Origin: Rhodoplanes serenus
Lineage (GTDB): Bacteria > Pseudomonadota > Alphaproteobacteria > Rhizobiales > Xanthobacteraceae
DNA: 64,000 nucleotides
NCBI GenBank assembly: GCA_009720755.1
Contig: WNKV01000004.1
Coordinates: forward strand, 1 to 64,000
Direction of reading: 5' to 3'
Shown here in pieces: positions 51,789 to 60,900 of the stretch (the first letter of the stretch is position 1; the number at the start of each line of letters is the position of its first letter). A model generated the notes under the pieces. That model worked only from the letters and a program-made list of their open reading frames with translations, searched no databases and was not told the origin of the DNA. The position numbers and the translations under genes were made by a program.

Positions 51789-53627
51789 TCAGCGCGCCGC
51801 CACCGTGCAGGCGCCGTCGACCAGGCGCCCGGCCGGCGCGGCCGCTCCGCGCGAATCGATCGCCCGCGACTCGATTGCCCGCGACTCGATCGCCCAGGGC
51901 GGATCGAGCGTCGCCAGGCCGATCAGCCTGCCTTGCAGATAGTCGCAGCCCCAGGCGGCCAGCAGCGCGGCGCTCTCCTCGTCCTGCACCCATTCGGCCA
52001 CCGTCTCCAGGCCGAGCCGGCGCGCCAGATCCAGGAAGGTCTGCACGAAGGCACGGTCGTCCTGCTGGCGGGCGAGATGCTGCACGAAGGCGCCGTCGAT
52101 CTTGACGATGTCGACGCCGAGCTTGCGCAGGTTGCGGAACGACGTGTAGCCGGCGCCGAAATCGTCGATGGCGACGCGACAGCCGAGATCCTTGGCGCGG
52201 GCCACGAAGCCGCGCGTCTCGTCGATGTCCTGGATGGCCGCCGTCTCGGTGATCTCGATCACCAGCCGGGGCGCCAGATCGGGATGGCCGCGCAGGCCGG
52301 CGGCCAGCGCCTCCCACCAGTCGGCATCGCCGGTCGAGCCCGGCGACACGTTGACGCTCGCCCGCAGCGACGGCACCCGCTTCATCTCGTCGAGCACCAG
52401 CTCCAGCACCCGGTGATCGAGCAGCCGCATCAAGCCGAGCCGCTCGGCGATCGGCACGATGTCGCCGGCGCCGATCAGCCCGCCGTCGGACCGGCGGATG
52501 CGCATCAGGCACTCGTGAAAGGCGACCGCCCGGCTGGCGGTGCCGACCACCGGCTCGAAAGCGATGCGGACGCGGCGCTCGTTGAGCGCCGTGATGATCT
52601 GGTCCGAGGTGCGCACGCTGGCGCGCCGCAGCGCGTCGCGCTCGACGTTCGGCTGGTAGCCGTGGAAGGAGCCGCAGCGCTTCGACTGGGCGATCTCCAG
52701 CGCCTCCTTGGAGCGGAAGAGCACGTCGTGCACGGTGCGGGCATGCCGCGGCACGGTGACGCCGCCGACCGAGGCGGTGACCGCGACCGGCCCCGCATTG
52801 GTCCGCACCACGCCCTCGCGCACGCCGGCGAGCAGCCGCTCGGCCGCCACCTTGATGTCGTCGGGCGTGCAGTTCTTGAGGATGATGCCGAACTTGTTGC
52901 CGGAGAAGCGGCCCAGATGGTCGCCGCCGCGCATGCGGGCGCGCAGCCGCTTGGCCACCGCGGCTACCACCTCGTCGGCCACCTCGTAGCCATACGCTTC
53001 GTTGATGCGTCCGACATTGTCGACGGCGAGCAGCAGAAAGCCGCAGGACTCGCGGCAGCGCACCGTCTCCTCGATGGTGATGGCCAGCACCTCGGTGAGG
53101 TGCCAGCGGTTCATCTCGCCGGTCAGGTCGTCGTAGCGCGACAGGTAGGCGAGGCGCTCCTCGCGGGCGCGCCGCTCGGTGATCACCCGCACCACCCCGT
53201 GGGCCCGCACTGGATCGCCATGCGGGCCGGCGAACCAGCGGCCGACATCCTCGACCCACAGCGGCTCGCCGCTGCGGCCGGGCGGCACCAGGGCATACTG
53301 GACGACGTAGGGCGCGCCGCCGCCGGCGTCGGTGGTGCCGGACCGCATCACCGCGTCGAAGCGGGAGGTCGGGCAATCGGGCGCCACCAGGCGGGCGAAG
53401 CCGCGGCCGGTGGCCATCGCCTCGACCTCGGTCACCCCCAGCACGTCGGCGGCGTTGTCGCCCCAGGCCAGCGTGTCGGATGCGATGTCCCAGACATAGG
53501 GAACGTCGCCGACCGACCTCAGAATGGCGCCGGCGTCGAGCACCGGCGGACCGATCCCGGGCACGTCCGGCCGCGTGGAGGCCCCCCCGGCGACGGCCGG
53601 GCCGGCAATCGTCTCGTTTCGGGTCAC
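51789..53627 (-). CDS. PAS-GGDEF(degenerate)-EAL cyclic-di-GMP protein
   Basis: About 612 residues from a GTG at 53627: PAS-like sensor (about 35-155), GGDEF domain (about 160-325) and EAL domain (about 340-580). The GGDEF signature is S-G-N-K-F (242-246), so cyclase activity is lost. The EAL domain keeps its metal and catalytic residues: E358 (as EPVV), N in VNVSP, E in EITET, D488-D489, K509 and E545. It is therefore probably an active c-di-GMP phosphodiesterase. Three AI(E/D)SR repeats follow. A TTG at 53696 would add 23 residues with atypical codons in an A+T-rich stretch. No membrane helix. Confidence 0.9.
   Translation of the reverse strand: MTRNETIAGPAVAGGASTRPDVPGIGPPVLDAGAILRSVGDVPYVWDIASDTLAWGDNAADVLGVTEVEAMATGRGFARLVAPDCPTSRFDAVMRSGTTDAGGGAPYVVQYALVPPGRSGEPLWVEDVGRWFAGPHGDPVRAHGVVRVITERRAREERLAYLSRYDDLTGEMNRWHLTEVLAITIEETVRCRESCGFLLLAVDNVGRINEAYGYEVADEVVAAVAKRLRARMRGGDHLGRFSGNKFGIILKNCTPDDIKVAAERLLAGVREGVVRTNAGPVAVTASVGGVTVPRHARTVHDVLFRSKEALEIAQSKRCGSFHGYQPNVERDALRRASVRTSDQIITALNERRVRIAFEPVVGTASRAVAFHECLMRIRRSDGGLIGAGDIVPIAERLGLMRLLDHRVLELVLDEMKRVPSLRASVNVSPGSTGDADWWEALAAGLRGHPDLAPRLVIEITETAAIQDIDETRGFVARAKDLGCRVAIDDFGAGYTSFRNLRKLGVDIVKIDGAFVQHLARQQDDRAFVQTFLDLARRLGLETVAEWVQDEESAALLAAWGCDYLQGRLIGLATLDPPWAIESRAIESRAIDSRGAAAPAGRLVDGACTVAAR
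51849..51893. repeat. 15-base tandem repeat inside the EAL gene
   Basis: Three head-to-tail 15-base units encode AIESR-AIESR-AIDSR in the C-terminal tail of the EAL protein. The copies are nearly identical at DNA level, so copy number may vary between strains. Confidence 0.85.
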
Positions 53628-53804
53628 GTCGAAGCGATCCTCGCTGCGGGCGGCGGACGGCGTAGGCGACAGCCTAACGGCAAACAGGTTAAACAATTGG
53701 TAATCTCTGCGCCGTTCCGGCGGCGCGCCCGAACCGCCGACGCGGCACGCGCGTTGCGACTCGGTCGGGTGTCCCCGCTGGCTGTGCCGTTTCGGAGCAG
53801 GAGG

Positions 53805-54137
53805 ATGACGATCAGGCCGATCGACAGCGCGTCTCGCGGCACCGTTCCGCCGCCGCGACCGCTGCGCCGCGTCGAGACGGTGGAGCCGGTCACGCCGGCC
53901 GAGCCCGCCGCCGCGACCAGCCGCGCCCTCGTGTCGCAGGCCGAATCACGTCCGCCGCCGCGGCCCGCCGGTCGCAACCTGGCGAGCTTCCTGGCCCAGC
54001 TCATCGCCACCAGCCGCGGCCTGCCGCAGACCCGGGAGCGCCGCCGCGCCGAGCCCGACGAGGCCGGCGCCGCCTACCGGGCGGCCCTGCGGGCCGGCGG
54101 CCCGCCCACGGCCGGCCGCATCGCCCGCACCGCCTGA
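53805..54137 (+). CDS. Small conserved hypothetical protein
   Basis: A 110-residue, Pro/Arg-rich soluble protein. The C-terminal segment FLAQLIATSRGLPQTRERRRAEPDEAGAAYRAAL is an amphipathic helix block that I recognise from short Bradyrhizobium-like proteins; no function is known. AGGAGG abuts the ATG, with a second CGGAG at better spacing. Divergent from the EAL gene. Confidence 0.65.
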   Translation: MTIRPIDSASRGTVPPPRPLRRVETVEPVTPAEPAAATSRALVSQAESRPPPRPAGRNLASFLAQLIATSRGLPQTRERRRAEPDEAGAAYRAALRAGGPPTAGRIARTA

Positions 54138-54190
54138 TCACGCACCGCCTGATCGCATCGATCGGCCCCGAAGCCTATCGTCGCCCGATA

Positions 54191-54223
54191 CGAGAAAGCC
54201 CGCCCGGGGGCGCCGGGCGGGCT
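54191..54223 (-). terminator. Terminator of the small secreted protein gene
   Basis: Perfect 11-base stem (AGCCCGCCCGG with CCGGGCGGGCT, 54197-54223) followed on the minus strand by TTTCTCG. It lies about 65 bases beyond the stop of the gene at 54288-54566. Confidence 0.7.
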
Positions 54224-54287
54224 CGGGAGTCTCGGACTTGGAGCTGAAAGGCGCGGGCGGCGCATCGCCGCCCCACCCCTTGCGGCA

Positions 54288-54566
54288 TCACCAGCCGCAG
54301 ACCCGCACGGTGCCGAGATAATGGCCGTAGGGGCTGTAGCGCGGCACCCAGCGGCAGCCCGGGCCGTAGCCGTGGTAGCCGTAGGCCGGATAGCCGTAGG
54401 CCGAGGAGGCCGCGGCGAGCCCGATGGCGGTGCCGGCGACCAGGCCGAAGCCGATGGCGGGACCGAACTTCGGCTTGGCGGCGGCTTCGCCGGTCGAGGC
54501 GGCGATGCCACCCGCGACGGTGACGAGGGCGATGGCGGCGGCGGCGAGCTTGGTGGTCAGCGACAT
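54288..54566 (-). CDS. Small secreted Gly/Tyr-rich protein
   Basis: A 92-residue exported protein with a signal peptide (about 1-29, cleavage near GEAAAKP), a second hydrophobic Gly-rich stretch (about 36-58) and a tail rich in Tyr and Gly (YGYPAYGYHGYGPG) that ends in CRWVPRYSPYGHYLGTVRVCGW with two Cys. GAGGAG is six bases before the ATG. This type is frequent in Rhizobiales genomes; function unknown. Confidence 0.8.
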   Translation of the reverse strand: MSLTTKLAAAAIALVTVAGGIAASTGEAAAKPKFGPAIGFGLVAGTAIGLAAASSAYGYPAYGYHGYGPGCRWVPRYSPYGHYLGTVRVCGW

Positions 54567-54872
54567 GGTCGTCTCCTCGGTATTCACGGCGGCGATCGCC
54601 GCGGTGGGGGTTGGACGCGGCGACCGCCGCGTTCCCCCATTCGTCGCCCCCTCGCCGGCAGCGGTTTGGACGCCGCGCCGGCCCGTGTGATCCGCCTCAC
54701 ACGCGCCGCACCGCCGCCGCGTCGCGTGCACTCCGCTGGTCACACCACCCGAACGATGTAAGCTCGTCGCGGCAGGCCCTCGCCGGCCCGGCGTCGACGC
54801 CATGCGGCGACCGACCAGCTCACGACCGACAAGCAACCGACCGACACCACCGCAACCGAGGAACCGCATTCC
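54567..54872. other. Divergent promoter region with CRP-like site
   Basis: About 300 bases between a minus-strand secreted protein and the plus-strand BKACE gene. No gene is present. The only clear structure is the palindrome at 54685-54702. Confidence 0.5.
54685..54702. promoter_or_regulatory. CRP-like palindrome
   Basis: GTGTGA-N6-TCACAC contains both perfect CRP half-sites (TGTGA and TCACA at six-base spacing). It lies 120 bases from the ATG of the secreted-protein gene and 170 from the BKACE gene. A CRP-family regulator is the natural candidate, but its control of either gene is not shown. Confidence 0.45.
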
Positions 54873-55847
54873 ATGTCGGCCAGCGACGCGGCCAAGGCCG
54901 CCCCGACCCAGAGCCCGACCAGCCGCAAGGTGATCATCACCTGCGCCATCACGGGCGCCATTCACACGCCGTCGATGTCGCCCTACCTGCCGGTGACGCC
55001 CGACGAGATCGCCGCCTCGGCGATCGGCGCCGCCGAGGCCGGCGCCGCCATCGTGCACCTGCACGCCCGCAACCCGGAGACCGGCCGGCCCGACCAGTCG
55101 CCCGAGGCGTTCGCCCGCTTTCTCCCCGCCATCAAGGCGGGCTGCGGGGCGATCGTGAACATCACCACCGGCGGCTCGCCCACCATGCTGGTGGAGGAGC
55201 GGGTGCGGCCGGCCGCGACCTTCAAGCCCGAGGTGGCGAGCCTCAACATGGGCTCGATCAACTTCGCGCTGTTCCCGATGCTCGCCCGCTTCAAGGAGTT
55301 CAAGCACGACTGGGAGCGGACCTATCTGGAGGGCACGCGCGACCTGATCTTCCGCAACACGTTCAAGGATATCGAGTTCGTCCTCAAGACCTGCCGGGAG
55401 AACGGCACCCGCTTCGAGTTCGAGTGCTACGACGTCGGCCACCTCTACAATCTCGCCCACTTCCTGGACCGCGGGCTGGTCGAGCCGCCGCTGTTCGTGC
55501 AGTCGGTGTTCGGCATCCTGGGCGGCATCGGGACCCACCCCGAGGACGTCATGGCGATGCGGCGGACCGCCGACCGGCTGCTCGGGCCGGAGACCTATCG
55601 CTGGTCGGTGCTCGGTGCCGGCCGCTCCCAGATGGCGATCGCCGCACAGGCCGCCGCCATGGGCGGCAATGTCCGGGTCGGGCTCGAGGACTCGCTGTGG
55701 ATCGGCCCCGGCAAGCTCGCCACCTCCAACGCCGAGCAGGTCACCCGGGTGCGGCAGATCGTCGAGGGGCTCGGCCTCCAGATCGCCACTCCGGACGAGG
55801 CCCGGGCGATCCTCGCCCTGAAGGGACCCGCCACGGTCGCGTTCTGA
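54873..55847 (+). CDS. BKACE family (3-keto-5-aminohexanoate cleavage) enzyme
   Basis: A 324-residue TIM-barrel, zinc-dependent beta-keto acid cleavage enzyme (formerly DUF849). Family members combine a beta-keto acid with acetyl-CoA to give a new CoA ester and acetoacetate. The metal ligands H62 and H64 in AAIVHLHARNPETGRPDQ, NITTGG, SLNMGSINF, the EFECYDVGHLYN segment and VRVGLEDSLW near the C-terminus are present. The substrate among BKACE subgroups cannot be told from the sequence. Confidence 0.92.
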   Translation: MSASDAAKAAPTQSPTSRKVIITCAITGAIHTPSMSPYLPVTPDEIAASAIGAAEAGAAIVHLHARNPETGRPDQSPEAFARFLPAIKAGCGAIVNITTGGSPTMLVEERVRPAATFKPEVASLNMGSINFALFPMLARFKEFKHDWERTYLEGTRDLIFRNTFKDIEFVLKTCRENGTRFEFECYDVGHLYNLAHFLDRGLVEPPLFVQSVFGILGGIGTHPEDVMAMRRTADRLLGPETYRWSVLGAGRSQMAIAAQAAAMGGNVRVGLEDSLWIGPGKLATSNAEQVTRVRQIVEGLGLQIATPDEARAILALKGPATVAF

Positions 55848-56025
55848 GCGGCAGCAGGCGGCGGAGCAGCCGGGGAGGGCCAGCGTCGGCCCCTCCCGGC
55901 CGACGCCGCCGTGCGGCGCGGCGGCGGCGCAATCGGCTTTCCATCGGGCTGGTTCTTCCAGGCGTTCGCCCGTATCGTGTCGGCGAATCCCACGCACCCG
56001 ACCTGATGGACGTGCCACCGGCCCG

Positions 56026-57828
56026 ATGGACGCACTCGACACCGTCAGCCTCTCGATCCTGCTCGGCGCCCTGCTGGTGCTCGTCGGTATCCTGTCCAGC
56101 CTGGTGGCGCTGCGCTTCGGCGCCCCGTTGCTGCTGGTGTTCCTTCTGCTCGGCATGGCGGCCGGCGAGGCCGGGCCGGGCGGCGTGCGCTTCGACGACG
56201 TGCGGCTCGCCTATCTGGTCGGCTCGGTCGCCCTCGCCCTGATCCTGTTCGACGGCGGCCTGCGCACCCGCTTCGCCACCTTCCGCAGCGTGCTGGCGCC
56301 GTCCCTGACGCTCGCCAGCATCGGGGTGTTCTTCACGGCCGCACTCACGGCGCCGGTGGTGGTGTACCTGCTCGAACTGAGCTGGCTCGAAGCCCTGCTG
56401 GTCGGCTCGGTGGTGGCCTCGACGGACGCCGCCGCGGTGTTCTTCCTGCTCAGTGGCCGCGGCCTGCGCCTGCGACCACGCGTCGCCGCCACCATCGAGA
56501 TCGAGTCGGGCACCAACGACCCGCTGGCGATCTTTCTGACCATCCTGCTGGTCGAGCTGCTGGTCGCCGGCGACCGCCCGTGGCCGTCGATCGTGCTGAG
56601 CCTGCTCGGCCAGGGCGTCGGCGGCGCCGTGCTCGGGCTGATCGGCGGCCGCGCCACCGTGCTGGCGCTCAACCGGCTGGCGCTGCCGCAGGGCCTGCAC
56701 GCGCCGTTCGTCACCACGGCGGCCCTGACGGTGTTCGGGGTCGGGCAGGCGCTGCACGCCTCCGGCTTCCTCGCCGTCTACCTGGCCGGGCTGATCGTCG
56801 GCAACCGGCCGACCCGCGCCCACAACACCGTCATCGCCTTCCTGGACGCCGCCACCTGGCTGGCCCAGATCGTCATGTTCGTCCTGCTCGGGCTGCTGGC
56901 CTGGCCCGAGCGGCTGCTGGCCAATGCAGGCGCCGCGCTGGCGGTCGCCGCCGCCCTGATGTTCTTCGCACGGCCCGTGGCGGTGCTGCTCTGCCTGGCA
57001 CCCTTCCCCTTCTCGTGGCGGGAGCGCGTCTTCATCTCATGGGTCGGCCTGCGGGGGGCGGTCGGGATCTTCCTCGCCTCGATTCCGCTCCTCGTCGAGC
57101 TGCCCAACGCCCAGCTCTACTTCAACATCGGCTTCGTGGTGGTGCTGGTGTCGCTGTTGGTGCAGGGCTGGACGCTGGCACCGGCGGCGCGCTGGCTGCG
57201 CATCGCCCTGCCGCGCAGCGAGCCCGCCCCCCGGCGGGTCGAGCTCGATCTCCCCGGCCAGCTCGAGCAGGAGCTGGTCGGCTACCATGTCGGAACCAAC
57301 AACCCCTATCTGCGCCGCAAGATCGTCCCGTCCTGGGCCAAGCCGGTGCTGGTGGTGCGCGACGAGCGGGTGCTGGCCGCCGCCGAGGCCGGCCCGATCA
57401 AGCCGGGCGACCACATCTATCTCCTGGCGCCGCCCGAGAAGGCCCAGGTGCTCGACCGCTTCTTCGTCGACATGCCGCCACCGCAGAAGCCCGACCCGCG
57501 GCTGCTCGGCGACTTCTTCGTCGGCGGCGACATCACGCTCGGATCGCTCGGCGAGATCTACGGCCTCGCCATCGCGCCGGCCGACCGCGCCACCACGCTG
57601 GCCGACCACTTCGCCGCCCGTCTGGGCCATCCGCCGCAGCCCGGCGACGTGCTGCCGCTCGGCTCCATCGCGCTCGTGGTCCATGCCGAGGCGAAGGGCC
57701 GCGTCACCCGGGTCGGGCTGCGGCTCGCCGATGCGGACCCGGAGCCGTCGATCCGGGCCCGCCGCCGCCCGCTGCGGCGATTGATGCGGCGCGTGGGCTC
57801 GCTGGTGCGCGCCCTGCTGCTCCCCTGA
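56026..57828 (+). CDS. K+/H+ antiporter, NhaP2/CvrA type
   Basis: CPA1-family cation/proton antiporter of 600 residues. The membrane domain (about 1-385) has twelve or so helices with the ion-path residues in SVVASTDAAAVFFLL and ESGTNDPLAIFLTILLVE. The C-terminal cytoplasmic part (about 400-585) holds an RCK-C-like domain (RKIVPSWAKPVLVVRDERVLAAAEAGPIKPGDHIYLLAP) and a CorC/HlyC-like domain (LGDFFVGGDITLGSLGEIYGL). This layout is that of potassium/proton antiporters that protect against high potassium. Confidence 0.9.
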   Translation: MDALDTVSLSILLGALLVLVGILSSLVALRFGAPLLLVFLLLGMAAGEAGPGGVRFDDVRLAYLVGSVALALILFDGGLRTRFATFRSVLAPSLTLASIGVFFTAALTAPVVVYLLELSWLEALLVGSVVASTDAAAVFFLLSGRGLRLRPRVAATIEIESGTNDPLAIFLTILLVELLVAGDRPWPSIVLSLLGQGVGGAVLGLIGGRATVLALNRLALPQGLHAPFVTTAALTVFGVGQALHASGFLAVYLAGLIVGNRPTRAHNTVIAFLDAATWLAQIVMFVLLGLLAWPERLLANAGAALAVAAALMFFARPVAVLLCLAPFPFSWRERVFISWVGLRGAVGIFLASIPLLVELPNAQLYFNIGFVVVLVSLLVQGWTLAPAARWLRIALPRSEPAPRRVELDLPGQLEQELVGYHVGTNNPYLRRKIVPSWAKPVLVVRDERVLAAAEAGPIKPGDHIYLLAPPEKAQVLDRFFVDMPPPQKPDPRLLGDFFVGGDITLGSLGEIYGLAIAPADRATTLADHFAARLGHPPQPGDVLPLGSIALVVHAEAKGRVTRVGLRLADADPEPSIRARRRPLRRLMRRVGSLVRALLLP

Positions 57829-57995
57829 GCCCCGCCGCCGGAACACTGGCCCCTCGCCACGGTTGACGCCGCGACACCCGCGGCGCCGCCGGTCCTCGGC
57901 GCCACCGCGACATCGTGGTGAGTCGCCGGCACGCCGTCGCCGTCGTAGGAGGCGGCGCCTCGCGCGACCCCCGCAGCAGGCCGACGGAGAACAGC

Positions 57996-58481
57996 ATGAC
58001 CCTGCCTTTCGAGACCCTGATCCTGGTGGCCCTGATCGGCCTCACGGCCGGCTGGTTCGGCCGGATCGTCGCCGGCGAGCCGGGCACCAACCCGCTGGTC
58101 GAGGTGATCGCCGGCCTCATCGGTGCCGTGGCGGGCGCCGTCGCGGTGCCGCATCTCGGGATCGTCGGCGCCGATCACACCTTCGCCATCGCGCTCGGCG
58201 CCATCGTGGGCGCGGCCGTGGTGCTGGTCGGAACCCGCTATCTCGCTGCCAACTGGACCGGCGCCGCCACCGCACACAGACAGGCCGACCACACGGACGA
58301 GCCGGCCGCGCATCGCGACGCAGTGCGCGCCGCACCCGCGGCACCCGCCCCGGCGCGACGCGACGCCGAGGTTCAGCGGGCCGTCGACTGGATGTGGCGG
58401 CGCACCCCGGAGCCCCGGCGCGAGCGCGAACCCGAGCCGCGCGCCGTGCCGGAGCCGCGGCCGTGGTTCCGCTCGTCCTGA
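57996..58481 (+). CDS. GlsB/YeaQ/YmgE-like small membrane protein
   Basis: A 161-residue protein whose first 80 residues form three membrane helices with the GWFGRIVAGEPGTNPLVEVIAGLIGAVAGAVAV pattern of the transglycosylase-associated (GlsB/YeaQ/YmgE) family. The remaining 80 residues are a charged Arg/Glu/Pro-rich tail not found in the short family members. GGAGA precedes the ATG at six bases. Function unknown; family members are often stress-induced. Confidence 0.75.
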   Translation: MTLPFETLILVALIGLTAGWFGRIVAGEPGTNPLVEVIAGLIGAVAGAVAVPHLGIVGADHTFAIALGAIVGAAVVLVGTRYLAANWTGAATAHRQADHTDEPAAHRDAVRAAPAAPAPARRDAEVQRAVDWMWRRTPEPRREREPEPRAVPEPRPWFRSS

Positions 58482-58552
58482 CCGCCGAGCCTCGCCGACA
58501 TCCCACGGGCCGGCCGCCTCGCGACCGGCCCGTTCCATTTCGCGAGACGCAG

Positions 58553-60190
58553 TCAGCGCGGCCGCGTCTCCAGGCTCAGCACCGTGGCGGCCACCTCGCG
58601 CTCGGCCGCGACGCCGGCCGCCGCCGCCGACGGCTGGTGGATCAGGGCGCGCCGCAGCGCCGACAGATACTCACGCTCGGTCTGGCGGGTCGGCAGCTCG
58701 CGCGGGAACAGCGGCGCCGCCGACGCGATGGCGATGATCATCTCGCGCCCGAACGGGCTGCTGACGGTCGCCCGCGCCCGGCCGTCCGAGCCGTCGCCGA
58801 ACACCATCAGCCGATCCGGTGCGACCGGCTCCGGCACCGCGCCGCGCGGCTGCACGAGATGCACCAGCGAGCCGTCGGTCTGCACATACGAGACATAGAG
58901 GTAGCGGGCGCGACGCGGCGTGCGCACCGTGATGCGCAGGGGATCGCCGTCGCGCAGCACCACCCGGCCGCCGATGTCGACCGCCGGCCGGTCGGGCGCC
59001 ACGAGAGCATCGTCGAGGGTCTGCATCGCCTCGCATTGCGGCCATGGCGCCACCACGACGTCGCCGACCGTGGTGCCGGGCCGCAGCGCGGCAGCGCGGC
59101 GCACCGTGTCGAGATCCTCGGCCGAGGCGACGAAGCCGGACAGCTCGGTGCCGCTGCCTGTCCGGCGGGACGTCACCCGGGCGCAGGGCAGCCGCTGCAG
59201 CTCCGGAAGCGCCGCCAGCTCGCCGGCGGGCGGGCGCACCGGCGGCGACACCGGGGTGGCGATCGGCGGCGGCACGGGAGGCGGAGCCGGCGGCGGCACC
59301 GGGGTGGCGGGCGGCCGGGCCGGCCGCGGCACGTCCAGAATGCCGGCCTCGCGCACCCGCTGGCGGATGGTGTCGTAGCTCACCCAGGCATAGCCCCGGT
59401 CACCCCAACCCTGGCCCCACGAGTTGATCAGCCGGAACGCCTGGCGGCGGTCGTCGTAGCCCGTCAGCGTCATGGCGTGCCAGCCACGCGGCGCGACGAA
59501 ATCGGGCTCGGTGAACACCGCGTCGCCGCGGTGGCGCTGGAACGCGACGCTGTCGGCGAACGAGATCAGCACCGGGTTGGACAGCGCGAGCTGGCCCTTG
59601 ATGTCGTCGAGTCTTGCGAGATCGATGCGCCGATAGCCGCGGACGCGAAAGTCCTCGGCCCGGGCGGTGGCGTCGGGGCCGGGCGGGGCCACGCACTGGT
59701 CAACATAGGGGTAGGACGCCATCGACGGGGCGCCGCGGCGCAGCACCTCGACATTGCGGACGAAGTTGGTGCCGCCGCACTCGGCCGCCCGGGCGAGGTG
59801 GTACACATAGGCCGGGCTCGGGATGTTGCCGGCCTGGCGGATGTCGCGTCCCTCGGCGGTCGAGACGTAATAGCTGCGCGCCGCATAGGCGACCGCCCAG
59901 GCGGTGCAGGACGGCAGCCGGCCCTGGCGGCCGGGCGGCGGCATGCCGGCCGAGAGATCGACCGACACCGGCAGGAAGGCGCGGAACGCCTCGGTGGTGG
60001 CGAGGCTGCGCTTGGTCGGCTCGTCGATCGCGGCGTCGCCGGTCGCGTACACCGTGTCGGGCGGATCGGGCGGCGGCACCGCTTGGCCGATCGCCCGACC
60101 GTCGATCGCGGCGGCTCCCAGCACGGCGGCCGCCACCAGGGCGACCCAGGCGGCGGCGATGCCCGAACGCGATTGGGGAGTTGCGGCCAT
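58553..60190 (-). CDS. Secreted papain-like (C1) protease with DUF4384-type domain
   Basis: A 545-residue exported protein: signal peptide (about 10-35), a C1A papain-like domain (about 75-285), a Pro-rich linker (about 288-322) and a C-terminal DUF4384-like domain (about 400-500: GDPLRITVRTPRRARYLYVSYVQTDGSLVHLV). The catalytic set is complete: Q89 (oxyanion), C95 in PSCTAWAVAYA, H238 in GWHAMTLTGY and N256 in INSWGQGWGDRG, with the Q-to-C spacing of papain. The middle region (about 325-385) has two further Cys. GAGG lies four bases before the ATG. Probably periplasmic or surface-exposed; substrate unknown. Confidence 0.85.
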   Translation of the reverse strand: MAATPQSRSGIAAAWVALVAAAVLGAAAIDGRAIGQAVPPPDPPDTVYATGDAAIDEPTKRSLATTEAFRAFLPVSVDLSAGMPPPGRQGRLPSCTAWAVAYAARSYYVSTAEGRDIRQAGNIPSPAYVYHLARAAECGGTNFVRNVEVLRRGAPSMASYPYVDQCVAPPGPDATARAEDFRVRGYRRIDLARLDDIKGQLALSNPVLISFADSVAFQRHRGDAVFTEPDFVAPRGWHAMTLTGYDDRRQAFRLINSWGQGWGDRGYAWVSYDTIRQRVREAGILDVPRPARPPATPVPPPAPPPVPPPIATPVSPPVRPPAGELAALPELQRLPCARVTSRRTGSGTELSGFVASAEDLDTVRRAAALRPGTTVGDVVVAPWPQCEAMQTLDDALVAPDRPAVDIGGRVVLRDGDPLRITVRTPRRARYLYVSYVQTDGSLVHLVQPRGAVPEPVAPDRLMVFGDGSDGRARATVSSPFGREMIIAIASAAPLFPRELPTRQTEREYLSALRRALIHQPSAAAAGVAAEREVAATVLSLETRPR

Positions 60191-60329
60191 GACGCCTCGC
60201 CGGCCTGCACCGGCCCGAGCGGCGCCGGAGGAGCCCGGCACCGCAGTGTATGCCTGCCGGTCGGTGTCCCGGAAGCGGGCTGCGGTTCACGCCAGCGCGA
60301 GCTGGGGGAATCGCGCCGCTGCCGTGGGG

Positions 60330-60794
60330 TCACGGCTGCTCGCCCTCTTCACGGCCGGTGAGCCGCTCGATCCATTGGATGACGATGAGCACGAACAGCG
60401 CGATCGCGATGGCGATGCCGGCGGTGCGCCAGCCACCGAGTCCGCAGGCGATCCCCAGGGCGGCGCTCATCCACACGGTGGCTGCCGTGGTCAGGCCGCG
60501 CACCCGGCCGGCGCCGGAATCGCGGAGGATCACCCCGGCGCCGATGAAGCTGATGCCGGTCATGATGCCCTGGATGACGCCCTGGACGACCCGGCTCGCC
60601 GCGTCGGGATGGCCGATCATGCCGTCGACCTGCATGGCGCCGACCGCCACCGTGGCGGCGCCGAGCGCCACCAGCGCCAGCGTCCGCATGCCGACCGGCT
60701 TGTTGCGGAGGCCGCGGTTGAGCCCGAGAATGAGGCCGGCCACCGTGGCGGCGGCGAGCCGAAGCAGGACCTCGACCGTGTCCAGGGCAGGCAT
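60330..60794 (-). CDS. MgtC/SapB family membrane protein
   Basis: A 154-residue membrane protein with four helices. The motifs GLNRGLRNKPVGMRTLALVALGAA and GIMTGISFIGAGVILRDSGAGRVRGLTTAATVWMSAALGIACGLG are those of MgtC/SapB, linked to magnesium limitation and intracellular survival in pathogens. The C-terminal regulatory domain of Salmonella MgtC is absent, as in most environmental homologs. Confidence 0.92.
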   Translation of the reverse strand: MPALDTVEVLLRLAAATVAGLILGLNRGLRNKPVGMRTLALVALGAATVAVGAMQVDGMIGHPDAASRVVQGVIQGIMTGISFIGAGVILRDSGAGRVRGLTTAATVWMSAALGIACGLGGWRTAGIAIAIALFVLIVIQWIERLTGREEGEQP

Positions 60795-60900
60795 CTCCCC
60801 GGCCGCCGGGTGGCCGCGGAGGACCGCCGGGGCCGCTCCGGGCCAACGTCGGCGCCGGCGCGGGCGTTCCAGGCGGGACAGCGGTCCGCCCGGCGGAGCG

